From positions 1-23,897 of the forward strand of contig CALQJP020000008.1 in NCBI GenBank assembly GCA_943330925.2: 23,897 nucleotides of DNA. Reading direction: 5' to 3'. Position numbers and translations under genes: made by a program. The notes under the pieces were generated by a model. The model saw nothing but the letters and a program-made list of their open reading frames with translations. It made no database searches and was not told the origin of the DNA. The DNA comes from Chryseobacterium gleum (GTDB lineage: Bacteria > Bacteroidota > Bacteroidia > Flavobacteriales_D > Sanyastnellaceae). Of the stretch, positions 7,032 through 14,918 are shown one piece after another (within the stretch, counting starts at the first letter, position 1; each line of letters opens with the position of its first letter).

Positions 7032-7535
7032 ATGGAGGAAATCGTTAATAAGGTTGCGGCAAGCGGATTGGTGACAATCGATCTGGAAGAATTGTACCCT
7101 GCCGGCGAGCGCGTATCGATTGATCTTGCTGCACAACTTTGGCAGGGAATCGCCCTTCGCGAAAAGGATTTTCGAGCCTGGATTCTATCCAACGACTGGT
7201 CACAATACACGAACAAACATGTAGCAGTTCACTGTTCGGTCGATGCCATCATACCGGCGTGGGCTTACATGTTGGTTGCGTCTTCACTCAGTGGGCATGC
7301 TACAACGATCATTCACGGCTCGTTGCAAGAGCTGGAAATGCATCTTTTCAGGTCTGTGATAGATGCGGTGGATATAGCGCAATATGTCGACAAGCGTTGC
7401 GTCGTTAAAGGATGCAGCAATTTGCCGGTTCCTCAGGCTGCTTACACACATTTGGTCATGAAACTTCGACCTGTTGTGCGCAGCATCATGTTTGGCGAAC
7501 CATGCAGCACGGTCCCGGTCTATAAGCGCGTTTAG
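7032..7535 (+). CDS. DUF2480 family protein
   Basis: The 167-residue protein matches the Bacteroidota DUF2480 family as I remember it: N-terminus EEIVNKVAASGLVTIDLEELYP, the middle blocks REKDFRAWI and HCSVDAIIPAWAYML, and a C-terminus with KGCSNLPVPQAAY and SIMFGEPCSTVPVYK. It has no signal peptide or membrane segment, so it should be cytoplasmic. Three cysteines fall in the best-conserved-looking blocks (C68, C128, C158), with a fourth at C123. A metal or Fe-S site is conceivable but not shown. The biochemical function is unknown. It lies 15 bases after dxs on the same strand, and its stop codon overlaps the stop of the convergent purF-like gene in TTAG (7532-7535). Confidence 0.88.
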   Translation: MEEIVNKVAASGLVTIDLEELYPAGERVSIDLAAQLWQGIALREKDFRAWILSNDWSQYTNKHVAVHCSVDAIIPAWAYMLVASSLSGHATTIIHGSLQELEMHLFRSVIDAVDIAQYVDKRCVVKGCSNLPVPQAAYTHLVMKLRPVVRSIMFGEPCSTVPVYKRV

Positions 7536-9436
7536 TAGGCGCGTTCGTTTCTGCCCTCCATGTAATTGATGAAAGCTCGGTTCACTACTCGGTGACCTCC
7601 GGGTGTTGGGTAGTTACCTGTGAAATACCAATCGCCGGTGTGATCTGGGCATGCGGTGTGCAGGCCTTCAATAGATTGGAAGATGACCTCCACTTGTGCT
7701 TGCGTATTCTCGGGAGTAACCAATTGAGCCACTTTTCCCGCAATTTGTTCCGGAGTGAATGCCGCGAAAATTTCTCTGACGCAGTTGCTTTGTTCTGCTT
7801 TAGGAAGTTTATCCATGGACACGCATTTTTCAAGCACTGAACGTGTTACGGATTCGTAGGTGCCCGCCTCTTTGTGCAGCGCAATTGCCGCTTGAAACGC
7901 AATGAAGTCGCCAAGTTTAGCCATGTCGATTCCGTAACAATCGGGATATCGAATTTGTGGAGCGGATGAAACGATTATTATCTTTTTTGGACCGAGTCGA
8001 TCCAGCATTTTGATAATAGACCGCTTTAAGGTGGTGCCTCGCACGATGGAGTCGTCGATAACAACCAGTGTGTCAATGTTTCTTTTTACAGCGCCGTGGG
8101 TTGTGTCGTAGACGTGTGCCACCATTTCATCGCGCGCGCTGTCTTGTGTGATGAAGGTGCGCAACTTGACATCTTTAATGGCAATTTTTTCCAGTCGGGC
8201 GCGCTTGCGAATAATCTGTTCGATGGCTTCAATGCTCGCGTTGTCACCGAGCGCTTTGATGTCTCGAATTTTAACATCGTTGAGGTGGTCTTCGAGTGCT
8301 TTCATCATGCCGTAGAAAGCTATTTCCGCTGTGTTCGGGATGAAGGAGAACACAGTATTGTCGAGGTCGTAGTTTACCGCACGCAAGATTTGGGGAACTA
8401 CGTTGCGCCCAAGTGCCTGTCGTTCTTTATAAATCGCCTCATCGTTACCGCGCGAGAAATAAATGCGTTCGAACGAACATGATTTTTTTTCACGTGGCTC
8501 TATGATCGGCTTTACCCCGGATTCGCCGTTTTTTTTGATCACAAAGGCATGCCCTGGAAGTAGCTCATGAATGTCGTTGAGTGGCGCATTGAACGCAGCT
8601 TGAATAGGAGGGCGTTCGGAAGCAACTACAGCTACTTCATCGTTTTCATACCAATAGGCCGGGCGAATTCCGGATGGGTCGCGCAACACGAATGCATCGC
8701 CATGACCAATAAGTCCGGCCATTGCAAACCCACCATCGAAGTCGCGGGTGGCGCGTGTTAGCAAGCGTTGCACGTCGATATTTTCGGAGATGAGGTCGGT
8801 GATTTTTTTGTTGTCATGTCCCTCTTGTTTGAAGCGCTGGAATAGCTGTTGATTTTCTTCATCCAGGAAATGACCGATTTTTTCCATCACCGTAACCGTA
8901 TCGGCTTTTTGTTTGGGGTGTTGCCCGAGGTCTATGAGCAATTGGAAGAGTTCATCGACGTTGGTAAGGTTGAAATTACCTGCTACAACGAGGTTTCTGG
9001 TCATCCAGTTGTTTTCGCGCAAAAAGGGATGGCAGTTTTCGATGCTGTTGCCGCCGTATGTGCCATATCGCAGATGCCCCAGAAAAAGCTCACCGGTGAA
9101 GGCGTAGTTTTCTTTCAAGTATTGCGTGTCACTGAGTTTGTCGGGACGGGTGCGCTCCAATTCTTCAAAGCGCGACATCACCTTCGAGAACAGTTCACGG
9201 ATGGGCTGCGGATCATTGCTGCGAACGCGGCTTATGTAACGTTTGCCGGGGGCCATATCGATTTTGATATTGGCAATACCCGCACCGTCTTGTCCGCGGT
9301 TGTGCTGCTTTTCCATCAACAAGTACATTTTGTTGAGGCCGTAAAATGCAGTTCCGTATTTCTCGGCGTAATACTGAAGAGGTTTCTTCAGTCGAAGGAG
9401 TGCGATGCCACACTCGTGCTTGAGTTGATCACTCAT
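7532..9436 (-). CDS. Amidophosphoribosyltransferase-like protein, long Bacteroidota form
   Basis: PurF-type enzymes make 5-phosphoribosylamine from PRPP and glutamine, the first step of purine synthesis. The 634-residue protein has an Ntn-glutaminase half (nucleophile C9 in HECGIALL, released by removing eight residues; QHNRGQDGAG at 44-53; HLRYGTYGG at 121-129; RDPSGIRP at 252-259). The second half is a phosphoribosyltransferase with the PRPP loop VVIDDSIVRGTT (458-469). It is longer than the usual ~470-500-residue PurF. The normal oxyanion-hole motif HNGNLTN reads GNFNLTN (153-159), so the glycine is replaced by phenylalanine. C320 (SCSFERIYFSR) and C500 (PDCYGID) sit where Bacillus-type PurF carries Fe-S ligands, but the C-terminal CxxC is not retained. 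It may be the purine enzyme or a paralogue with altered glutamine use. A -7 box lies just upstream. Confidence 0.85.
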   Translation of the reverse strand: MSDQLKHECGIALLRLKKPLQYYAEKYGTAFYGLNKMYLLMEKQHNRGQDGAGIANIKIDMAPGKRYISRVRSNDPQPIRELFSKVMSRFEELERTRPDKLSDTQYLKENYAFTGELFLGHLRYGTYGGNSIENCHPFLRENNWMTRNLVVAGNFNLTNVDELFQLLIDLGQHPKQKADTVTVMEKIGHFLDEENQQLFQRFKQEGHDNKKITDLISENIDVQRLLTRATRDFDGGFAMAGLIGHGDAFVLRDPSGIRPAYWYENDEVAVVASERPPIQAAFNAPLNDIHELLPGHAFVIKKNGESGVKPIIEPREKKSCSFERIYFSRGNDEAIYKERQALGRNVVPQILRAVNYDLDNTVFSFIPNTAEIAFYGMMKALEDHLNDVKIRDIKALGDNASIEAIEQIIRKRARLEKIAIKDVKLRTFITQDSARDEMVAHVYDTTHGAVKRNIDTLVVIDDSIVRGTTLKRSIIKMLDRLGPKKIIIVSSAPQIRYPDCYGIDMAKLGDFIAFQAAIALHKEAGTYESVTRSVLEKCVSMDKLPKAEQSNCVREIFAAFTPEQIAGKVAQLVTPENTQAQVEVIFQSIEGLHTACPDHTGDWYFTGNYPTPGGHRVVNRAFINYMEGRNERAY

Positions 9437-9483
9437 GTTGCGCTTGCTTTCCGAAATGATAATCGGACTGCTTTAAGAGCATG

Positions 9484-9491
9484 CAAAAGTA
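9484..9491 (-). promoter_or_regulatory. Bacteroidota -7 box for the purF-like gene
   Basis: On the minus strand this reads TACTTTTG, an exact TAnnTTTG match 47 bases upstream of the ATG at 9436. It lies in the 89-base gap after porZ, suggesting that the purF-like gene is transcribed independently rather than only from the recJ-thiL-porZ side. No clear -33 element was seen. Confidence 0.45.
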
Positions 9492-9525
9492 AGCACGACT
9501 GCGCGCCGAATAAAAAGAAGATGTA

Positions 9526-11874
9526 TCAGCGTATGAATGTCAGTTTACGAACCTCATCGGCTGTTCCCGTTTGTGTGGAAACATAGACGAGATAAACACC
9601 TGTTGCCGGGCGGTTTCCATCGGAGAGAAGGCCATTCCAAACAGCGCGCCCACCTTCACTTTCTGTTTCGAACAGAATATTGCCCTGTATGTCTGTAATC
9701 TTCACGCTGGTGTTGTAGGCGAGTCCGTCGATGGTGATGTTTCCGTCGTACTCAGGACGAACCGGGTTCGGAAATACGCGCACGTTCGACATCTCATTAT
9801 CGAAGTTGGTAGCGGTCGAGAAAAAACCAACCACCCCGTTTTCGGTGGCGAAAAACACCTCGCCATTGGAGTGATTGATGGCAATGTCGTAGATCGTATT
9901 GGAAGGCAAAGGACTGTTTTCAGCGGTAAAGTGATAGATTTCACGCAGCCCGTCGTCGCTGAGCAGGTAGGCGCCGCTGTTTTTTGTACCAATCCACTTG
10001 CGGTTGCTGCCGTCAATTTCAATGCAGTTTATAGCCTCGGTTTCGAGAAGTATCTGTGTGTTGCCTTCTTGCTGAATGAGAATTTGTTCGGAGTCAAAGT
10101 TGCCTTCAGCAAATATGGATGCGGGGTTGTAGAAAATGGAAAGCCCGCTGCCTGTTCCTACCCACACTTCGCCATCGAGGTCTTCTTCCATGCAGAGTAC
10201 ATCCCTGGAGGAGAGTTTTCCATTGCCCTCTGCATCGGTAAGCAGCTTGAAGTTATCGTCGGAGAGCACGCCGAGTGTTCCGTTCGTGTTGAATACCAGC
10301 AGTCCTTTATTGATGACATTCGCCCATACATATCCGTCGTTTGAAATGAGCAGGTCTGCAACTTTTTCATCGTCGCCGATAACAGAGCCGAAGTTGTAGT
10401 CATAGAAGTTGCCTTCGCGGTCGAGCGCGTGCAACGCACGCTTGGTGTAGCCGTTGGTGCACCACAAGATACCATCATCGGTGTAGGCTACCCCGCCCAC
10501 AGCTGTTCTCAAATAGTCCTGCGTCGCACCGTCTGAGTCGGGGCCTTTTGTAGCCGTGCCGTTGGAAGGAATCAGCCTTTGGTTGGCAACATCTACTTTC
10601 AGCAATCCCTCTTCCCATGAAGCCGCATACACTGTTGTGTTGTCGATTGGGTCCACGGCAAAGTCCATAAAGTCCATGACGTATTCGTTGGAATTGTTGA
10701 AATGCTCGCCTGCGCTGCGGGAGGTGTCCGCAGAAATCGTCACCCATTGGTTGTCGATAAAGGCTGATACCCCATCGGTATTGAAATTGTTTCCCCAATC
10801 TGCGCGAACCCCACCGTGAGCAATCCACACATTGTTGTTGTATGCGGTAATACGTCGGCAATCGTCTGAGTTTGGTCCCTTAGGGCCGAATGGGAAATCT
10901 TCCACACCAAAAGAGTTTTTGGATAGAATGAGCCCCATGTTTTTGTCGGCAACCCAAGCGAAACCGTTGAAGTCAATAATGGCGTTGGTTGCGTATGGCT
11001 GGCGCCCCAATAGCCACAGGAGTGGTGTTGGTGTATCGAAGTTGTTGTGACAATACCACAAGGTGTAATTTCCTGAGACGGTTAACCATTCGCCGTTGCT
11101 CCACAGACGGTTGATGCGGAAGTTTTCGAGCGGAAATCGATTGGTCCAAGTTGCGGCATCAAGCGGTTTGCTCCAAACCGAATCGCCCGCACTGCCCGGT
11201 ATGGCAAGCACAAGTTCATTGTTGAAGAACTCGATGTGCGAAGGAGGGTTGGAACCCGGCAGTGAATCAAGGGTAGTCCAGTTTTCGAAATTGGAAAGAA
11301 AGGTGTTGTTCACATCCGCTTTACGCAATCCCTGCTCGGTTGCGGCATAGATGGTTTGATTGATGATTGCAATGTCACGAACACGAACAGGTTCTCCTGA
11401 TGGGCCGATGAAATAGGTTTCCTTGATTTCTTTTTTGGGCACATCGATTACCACAATTCCAAAACCGGTGCTCAGAAAAATACGATCGTCGTAGGGGTAG
11501 ATATCATAAATGGTTTTGTCGCCAATGAGCGTACTGACCTTGATGAACGGGATATTGTAGACGCCGTTTTCGTTGAAAAGATCAATGTTTCCGTTGGAGT
11601 AACCCACGATCACCAATTGTGAAACGGGGTCGTATTTGAGCGCACTGATACCAACATCACTTAGACCATTTGTTTTGTTGAATCGATTGATTTCTGCTGT
11701 GTATTGCGTGAATGAAAAAACAGCGTTGGGAGTTGCGGCATAGATGAGATTTCCGGCCTCACAAACATCTACGCAGTTGTTGTAGGGGAAGTGGTCGCGC
11801 CATGTTCCGATGCTATACTGAGCAACAAAGGCTAGTGGGACCATGATAAAAAGAAGGAGTAGGGAGGTTCTCAT
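9526..11874 (-). CDS. porZ: Type IX secretion system component PorZ (beta-propeller, T9SS C-terminal domain)
   Basis: PorZ is a surface component of the type IX attachment complex; in Porphyromonas it delivers anionic LPS to the sortase-like PorU, which anchors secreted cargo. The 782-residue protein has a signal peptide cut near FVAQ-YS. The typical opening follows (IGTWRDHFPYNNCVDVCEAG, then NGLSDVGISALKYDP and GYSNGNIDLF). Repeated propeller blades come next, of the two-component-regulator-propeller kind (for example WVGTGSGLSIF, IWCTNGY-like and WIGTKNSGAYLL segments). The last ~85 residues form a type A T9SS domain starting VRVFPNPVRPEYDG and ending TGVYLVYVSTQ...KLTFIR. Known PorZ has nearly the same length. 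It sits 65 bases after thiL on the same strand. A generic T9SS-exported propeller protein is the alternative, but the N-terminus favours PorZ. Confidence 0.88.
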   Translation of the reverse strand: MRTSLLLLFIMVPLAFVAQYSIGTWRDHFPYNNCVDVCEAGNLIYAATPNAVFSFTQYTAEINRFNKTNGLSDVGISALKYDPVSQLVIVGYSNGNIDLFNENGVYNIPFIKVSTLIGDKTIYDIYPYDDRIFLSTGFGIVVIDVPKKEIKETYFIGPSGEPVRVRDIAIINQTIYAATEQGLRKADVNNTFLSNFENWTTLDSLPGSNPPSHIEFFNNELVLAIPGSAGDSVWSKPLDAATWTNRFPLENFRINRLWSNGEWLTVSGNYTLWYCHNNFDTPTPLLWLLGRQPYATNAIIDFNGFAWVADKNMGLILSKNSFGVEDFPFGPKGPNSDDCRRITAYNNNVWIAHGGVRADWGNNFNTDGVSAFIDNQWVTISADTSRSAGEHFNNSNEYVMDFMDFAVDPIDNTTVYAASWEEGLLKVDVANQRLIPSNGTATKGPDSDGATQDYLRTAVGGVAYTDDGILWCTNGYTKRALHALDREGNFYDYNFGSVIGDDEKVADLLISNDGYVWANVINKGLLVFNTNGTLGVLSDDNFKLLTDAEGNGKLSSRDVLCMEEDLDGEVWVGTGSGLSIFYNPASIFAEGNFDSEQILIQQEGNTQILLETEAINCIEIDGSNRKWIGTKNSGAYLLSDDGLREIYHFTAENSPLPSNTIYDIAINHSNGEVFFATENGVVGFFSTATNFDNEMSNVRVFPNPVRPEYDGNITIDGLAYNTSVKITDIQGNILFETESEGGRAVWNGLLSDGNRPATGVYLVYVSTQTGTADEVRKLTFIR

Positions 11875-11939
11875 AAAGTAATTGGCGCGCTAGGAACGAT
11901 TCAAAAACTGATTTCGTATTCAGGATGAAAATAAAACGA

Positions 11940-12980
11940 TTATTCGCTGAACGCATCCCAGCCCTGGGCCCTGAGGTTGATTGCCTCGCCCGAGCGGGTA
12001 ATGAGGCGGCACCCCATTGTTTCTGCGGTAGCGTGGCCTATTACCGAAAGGCTGGGATTCCCTTTTATCTTGTCATAGTCGGCCGGTTTAATGGTGAATA
12101 GTAGCTCGTAATCTTCGCCACCATTGAGAGCGCAGGTGGTGAAATCGAGGTTGAATTCTTTGGCGGCTTCAATCGTTTTCGGAGAAACAGGGATTTTCTC
12201 TTCATACAAGTCAAAACCGACAGCGCTGTTTTCGGCGAGGTGCTTTATTTCAGAGGCAAGTCCATCGGAGATATCAATCATGGAGGTTGGCCGAACATCC
12301 AGTGATTGCAGTAGCCCGTGAACATCGCGCCGCGCCTCGGGCTTTAGTTGACGTTCCAGCACGTAGTCGTAGCCTTCCAGTTGGGGTTGTGCTCCGGGAG
12401 CGGCTTGAAAAACAGCCTTTTCACGTTCCAGAACTTGCAGCCCCAAGTAAGCACCACCGAGGTCACCGGTAACGACCAGCAAATCGTTTTCGCGAGCACC
12501 GGAGCGTGTTACGATGTTTTCTTCCGCTTCATAACCAATAGCGGTGATGGAAATAACCAACCCGCTTCGACTGCTGGTGGTATCGCCTCCCACGAGGTCA
12601 ACACCGTAATGATTGCATGCCATGAGGATTCCCGCATACAATTCGTCTACGGCCTCCATTGAAAACCGGTTGCTGAGTGCCAACCCAACTACAATTTGCT
12701 GAGGCACTGCATTCATTGCGCAGATGTCGCTGAGGTTGGCAACCACGCTCTTGTATCCGAGGTGCTTAAGCGGAACGTAGGACAGGTCGAAGTGAACTCC
12801 CTCAACGAGCATATCGGTCGACACCAGGCATTTTTGATTTTCGGGTGCGCTTAGAATAGCGGCGTCATCGCCCACGCCTTTGATTGAGGTTTTGTTTTGG
12901 AGAAGAATATTATCGGTGAGATGGTGGATGAGGCCGAATTCACCAAGTGAGGCTATTTCAGTGCGATTATCGTTTGACAT
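11940..12980 (-). CDS. thiL: Thiamine-monophosphate kinase
   Basis: ThiL phosphorylates thiamine monophosphate to thiamine pyrophosphate, the last step of cofactor synthesis in bacteria. Counting from the ATG at 12980 the protein has 346 residues and all main family blocks: LGEFGLIHHLT at the N-terminus, GVGDDAAIL (36-43), STDMLVEGVHFDL (54-66), NLSDICAMNA (82-91), the Mg/ATP segment VGGDTTSS (130-137), MIDISDGLASEIKHLAE (234-250) and NGGEDYELLF (286-295). An in-frame ATG at 13001 would add seven residues (MHPIFTN) and cannot be excluded; the internal start gives the more usual N-terminus. It lies about 50 bases after recJ and before porZ on the same strand, so these three are probably co-transcribed. 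No TPP-riboswitch-like sequence was recognised in front of it. Confidence 0.95.
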   Translation of the reverse strand: MSNDNRTEIASLGEFGLIHHLTDNILLQNKTSIKGVGDDAAILSAPENQKCLVSTDMLVEGVHFDLSYVPLKHLGYKSVVANLSDICAMNAVPQQIVVGLALSNRFSMEAVDELYAGILMACNHYGVDLVGGDTTSSRSGLVISITAIGYEAEENIVTRSGARENDLLVVTGDLGGAYLGLQVLEREKAVFQAAPGAQPQLEGYDYVLERQLKPEARRDVHGLLQSLDVRPTSMIDISDGLASEIKHLAENSAVGFDLYEEKIPVSPKTIEAAKEFNLDFTTCALNGGEDYELLFTIKPADYDKIKGNPSLSVIGHATAETMGCRLITRSGEAINLRAQGWDAFSE

Positions 12981-13031
12981 GTTTGTAAAGATGGGGTGCA
13001 AAGGTCGACAAATTCGCTCGGAGAATGGATG

Positions 13032-14750
13032 TTATATCGAGGCGGATTCTCGGATATCTTTCACACTAAGTTGCAGGGTTGTTTTATTGTTCCATGTGTT
13101 TTCATCAACTGAGAAAAGGATGTCGACAACACAATCGTTTTTAAGTTTTTCGCACCAATGCCCCAAATCGAATCCTATACCGTCGAAGGTTACTTCCGGA
13201 CAACTGACCTGTTGAACATGGAGTTTCAGGTGGTTGTTGTTTTCTCCCACCGTGCGAGTGAACCGCGCATTTTTCACATTACGGGCAAGAAATACGGGGC
13301 TTAGATTTTCGGGTCCGAAGGGTTCGAACTGTTTCAACACTCTAAAAAACCTCGGCGTGATGTCGGCGAATTCAATTTCTGAGTCGTATTGGATGCACGG
13401 AATGGGGCGAACATTATTCAGTTTTTGACGAACCACCTCGTCGAACCGATTTTGAAATCGCTCGAATTTTTCAGCCTTCAGCGACAGGCCTGCGGCCATG
13501 GTATGACCCCCAAATTGAATCAGGTGTTCTTCGCATTCGCTCAGGCATTCGAATAGATCGATTCCATTGATGGAGCGAGCGCTGCCGCCCATTTTGTCAC
13601 CATCGCTCACGAGAACAATCGTGGGCTTGTAATAGGTTTCGACCAGGCGCGAAGCTACAATGCCCACAACGCCTTTGTGCCAGCTCTCGTCGTAAACCAC
13701 TGTCGAAAGTGAGTTGGTTTGAAAAGCGTCGGTGTCAATTTTTCGAATGGCATGCGCAGTAATATCCTTGTCGAGGCCTTTGCGGGTTGCGTTGTATTCT
13801 TCGATGGCTGTGCTAAGCACCAGCGCCTCATCGGTGGCAGCCAGCAGCAATTCGACGGCGGCCTTGCCCGAAAATATCCGGCCTGCCGCGTTAATTCTGG
13901 GCGCCAAAATGAACACCACATCGGTTATGGTAATCGTTGGTTTCTTGAAGCCGGCTTTCATGAGCATGGCTGCCACTCCGGGTCGTTGCGATTGCTGGAG
14001 TTGTTGCAGACCGTAATACGCCAGTATTCGATTTTCACCCGTGAGTGGAACAATGTCAGCGCCTATGGAAATGGTGACCAGGTCGATGTATCGAAACAGC
14101 AAATCGGTATCAATGGATTGTTGTATGCACAACCCTTGCAGCATCTTAAAACCTACACCGGCTCCGCTCAATCCTTCGTAAGGGTAACTACAATCAGGTC
14201 TTTTGGGGTCGAGCACCGCAGCTGCATTTGGGATTTCAGCAGGCCTGTGGTGATCGCACACGATCACGTCGATGTTCAGTGAGCGCGCGTAATCAATCTT
14301 TTGTGCATCGCGCACACCGCAGTCGAGCGTGATGATGAGGGTGCAATTTTTTTCTTTTGCATAATCAACACCTTGCATGGAAAAGCCGTAGCCCTCAGTA
14401 TATCGGTCGGGGATGTAGTAATGACAAGGAGCACCGAGGCTCGAAAGAAAGCTATATACCAGGGTGACGGCGGTGGTTCCATCGACGTCGTAATCGCCAT
14501 ACACGAGGATGTTTTCATTTTTATGAAGTGCCGCAGAAAGCCTTTCCACAGCGCGGTCCATGTCTTTCATGAGAAAGGGATCGTGGAGGTGTTCAATCTC
14601 CGGCCGAAAGAAGTTGCGCGCCTGTTCGAACGAGACTATTTCGCGTTGCGCAAGCAAATGTGCAACGCACTGATTGACCGACAGTTCGTTTTGCAGAAGA
14701 TCCACCACGGATGGGTCGGGAGTTGTTTTGGGCAGCCAGGTCTTTTCCAT
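13032..14750 (-). CDS. recJ: Single-stranded-DNA-specific 5'-3' exonuclease RecJ
   Basis: RecJ degrades single-stranded DNA 5' to 3' during RecF-pathway recombination, mismatch repair and base excision repair. The 572-residue protein has the DHH-phosphoesterase metal motifs in order: YGDYDVDG (84-91), LDCGV (142-146), CDHHRP (165-170), then RINAAGR (285-291) and the DHHA1-domain motif GGHTMAAG (414-421). A C-terminal OB-like segment follows (about 470-572). Length and motif spacing are normal. The N-terminus MEKTWLPKTTPDPSVV is typical, supporting the ATG at 14748-14750. A perfect 16-bp palindrome starts one base upstream of this codon. thiL follows closely on the same strand. Confidence 0.97.
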   Translation of the reverse strand: MEKTWLPKTTPDPSVVDLLQNELSVNQCVAHLLAQREIVSFEQARNFFRPEIEHLHDPFLMKDMDRAVERLSAALHKNENILVYGDYDVDGTTAVTLVYSFLSSLGAPCHYYIPDRYTEGYGFSMQGVDYAKEKNCTLIITLDCGVRDAQKIDYARSLNIDVIVCDHHRPAEIPNAAAVLDPKRPDCSYPYEGLSGAGVGFKMLQGLCIQQSIDTDLLFRYIDLVTISIGADIVPLTGENRILAYYGLQQLQQSQRPGVAAMLMKAGFKKPTITITDVVFILAPRINAAGRIFSGKAAVELLLAATDEALVLSTAIEEYNATRKGLDKDITAHAIRKIDTDAFQTNSLSTVVYDESWHKGVVGIVASRLVETYYKPTIVLVSDGDKMGGSARSINGIDLFECLSECEEHLIQFGGHTMAAGLSLKAEKFERFQNRFDEVVRQKLNNVRPIPCIQYDSEIEFADITPRFFRVLKQFEPFGPENLSPVFLARNVKNARFTRTVGENNNHLKLHVQQVSCPEVTFDGIGFDLGHWCEKLKNDCVVDILFSVDENTWNNKTTLQLSVKDIRESASI

Positions 14751-14751
14751 G

Positions 14752-14767
14752 TTGCGTAATTACGCAA
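14752..14767. promoter_or_regulatory. Perfect 16-bp palindrome abutting the recJ start codon
   Basis: TTGCGTAATTACGCAA is identical to its own reverse complement (8-bp half sites, no spacer) and begins one base upstream of the recJ ATG. Such a site could bind a dimeric regulator. It is followed by an AT-rich stretch and a second, 7-bp inverted repeat (14792-14810). The regulator, if any, is unknown. Confidence 0.45.
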
Positions 14768-14791
14768 TTAATAGTGAATAATTATGCTTCA

Positions 14792-14810
14792 ATATTCCCC
14801 ATTGGAATAT
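14792..14810. repeat. Short inverted repeat in the recJ / lipoprotein divergent region
   Basis: ATATTCC (14792-14798) and GGAATAT (14804-14810) are perfectly complementary with a 5-base spacer. It lies mid-way between the divergent recJ and lipoprotein genes, so it could be an operator half-site pair or chance. There is no poly-U tract, so it is not a terminator. Confidence 0.3.
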
Positions 14811-14861
14811 GCGGCCTCGGCGAAGCATTGGGGTGAAGAATAAAACAGAGTGCAACCAAAG

Positions 14862-14894
14862 TTTGGGGGAATGAGTCTTGTGTTTATATCTTCG
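14862..14894 (+). promoter_or_regulatory. Candidate promoter for the DCGG-repeat lipoprotein gene
   Basis: TTTG at 14862-14865 (-33 box) and TATCTTCG at 14887-14894 (seven of eight to TAnnTTTG) are separated by 21 bases, within the Bacteroidota spacing range. Transcription would begin near 14900, about 20 bases before the ATG at 14919. This agrees with choosing that ATG rather than the longer frame from 14850. Confidence 0.45.
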
Positions 14895-14918
14895 AAACCT
14901 GTTAAATACGTTTTACCT

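Noticed and set aside
8849..9586. 245-codon plus-strand open frame
   Set aside because: It is antisense to the purF-like gene, whose motifs are unambiguous; the frame is a codon-usage shadow with no domain signal.
9571..10344. 257-codon plus-strand open frame opposite porZ
   Set aside because: It lies wholly within the 3' part of porZ, including the T9SS domain; no independent evidence of coding.
12981..13031. Possible TPP riboswitch before thiL
   Set aside because: Only about 50 bases separate recJ and thiL, too short for a THI element, and its conserved CUGAGA and ACCUGA segments were not seen.
13719..14282. 187-codon plus-strand open frame opposite recJ
   Set aside because: Shadow of recJ, which carries all catalytic motifs in the opposite frame.
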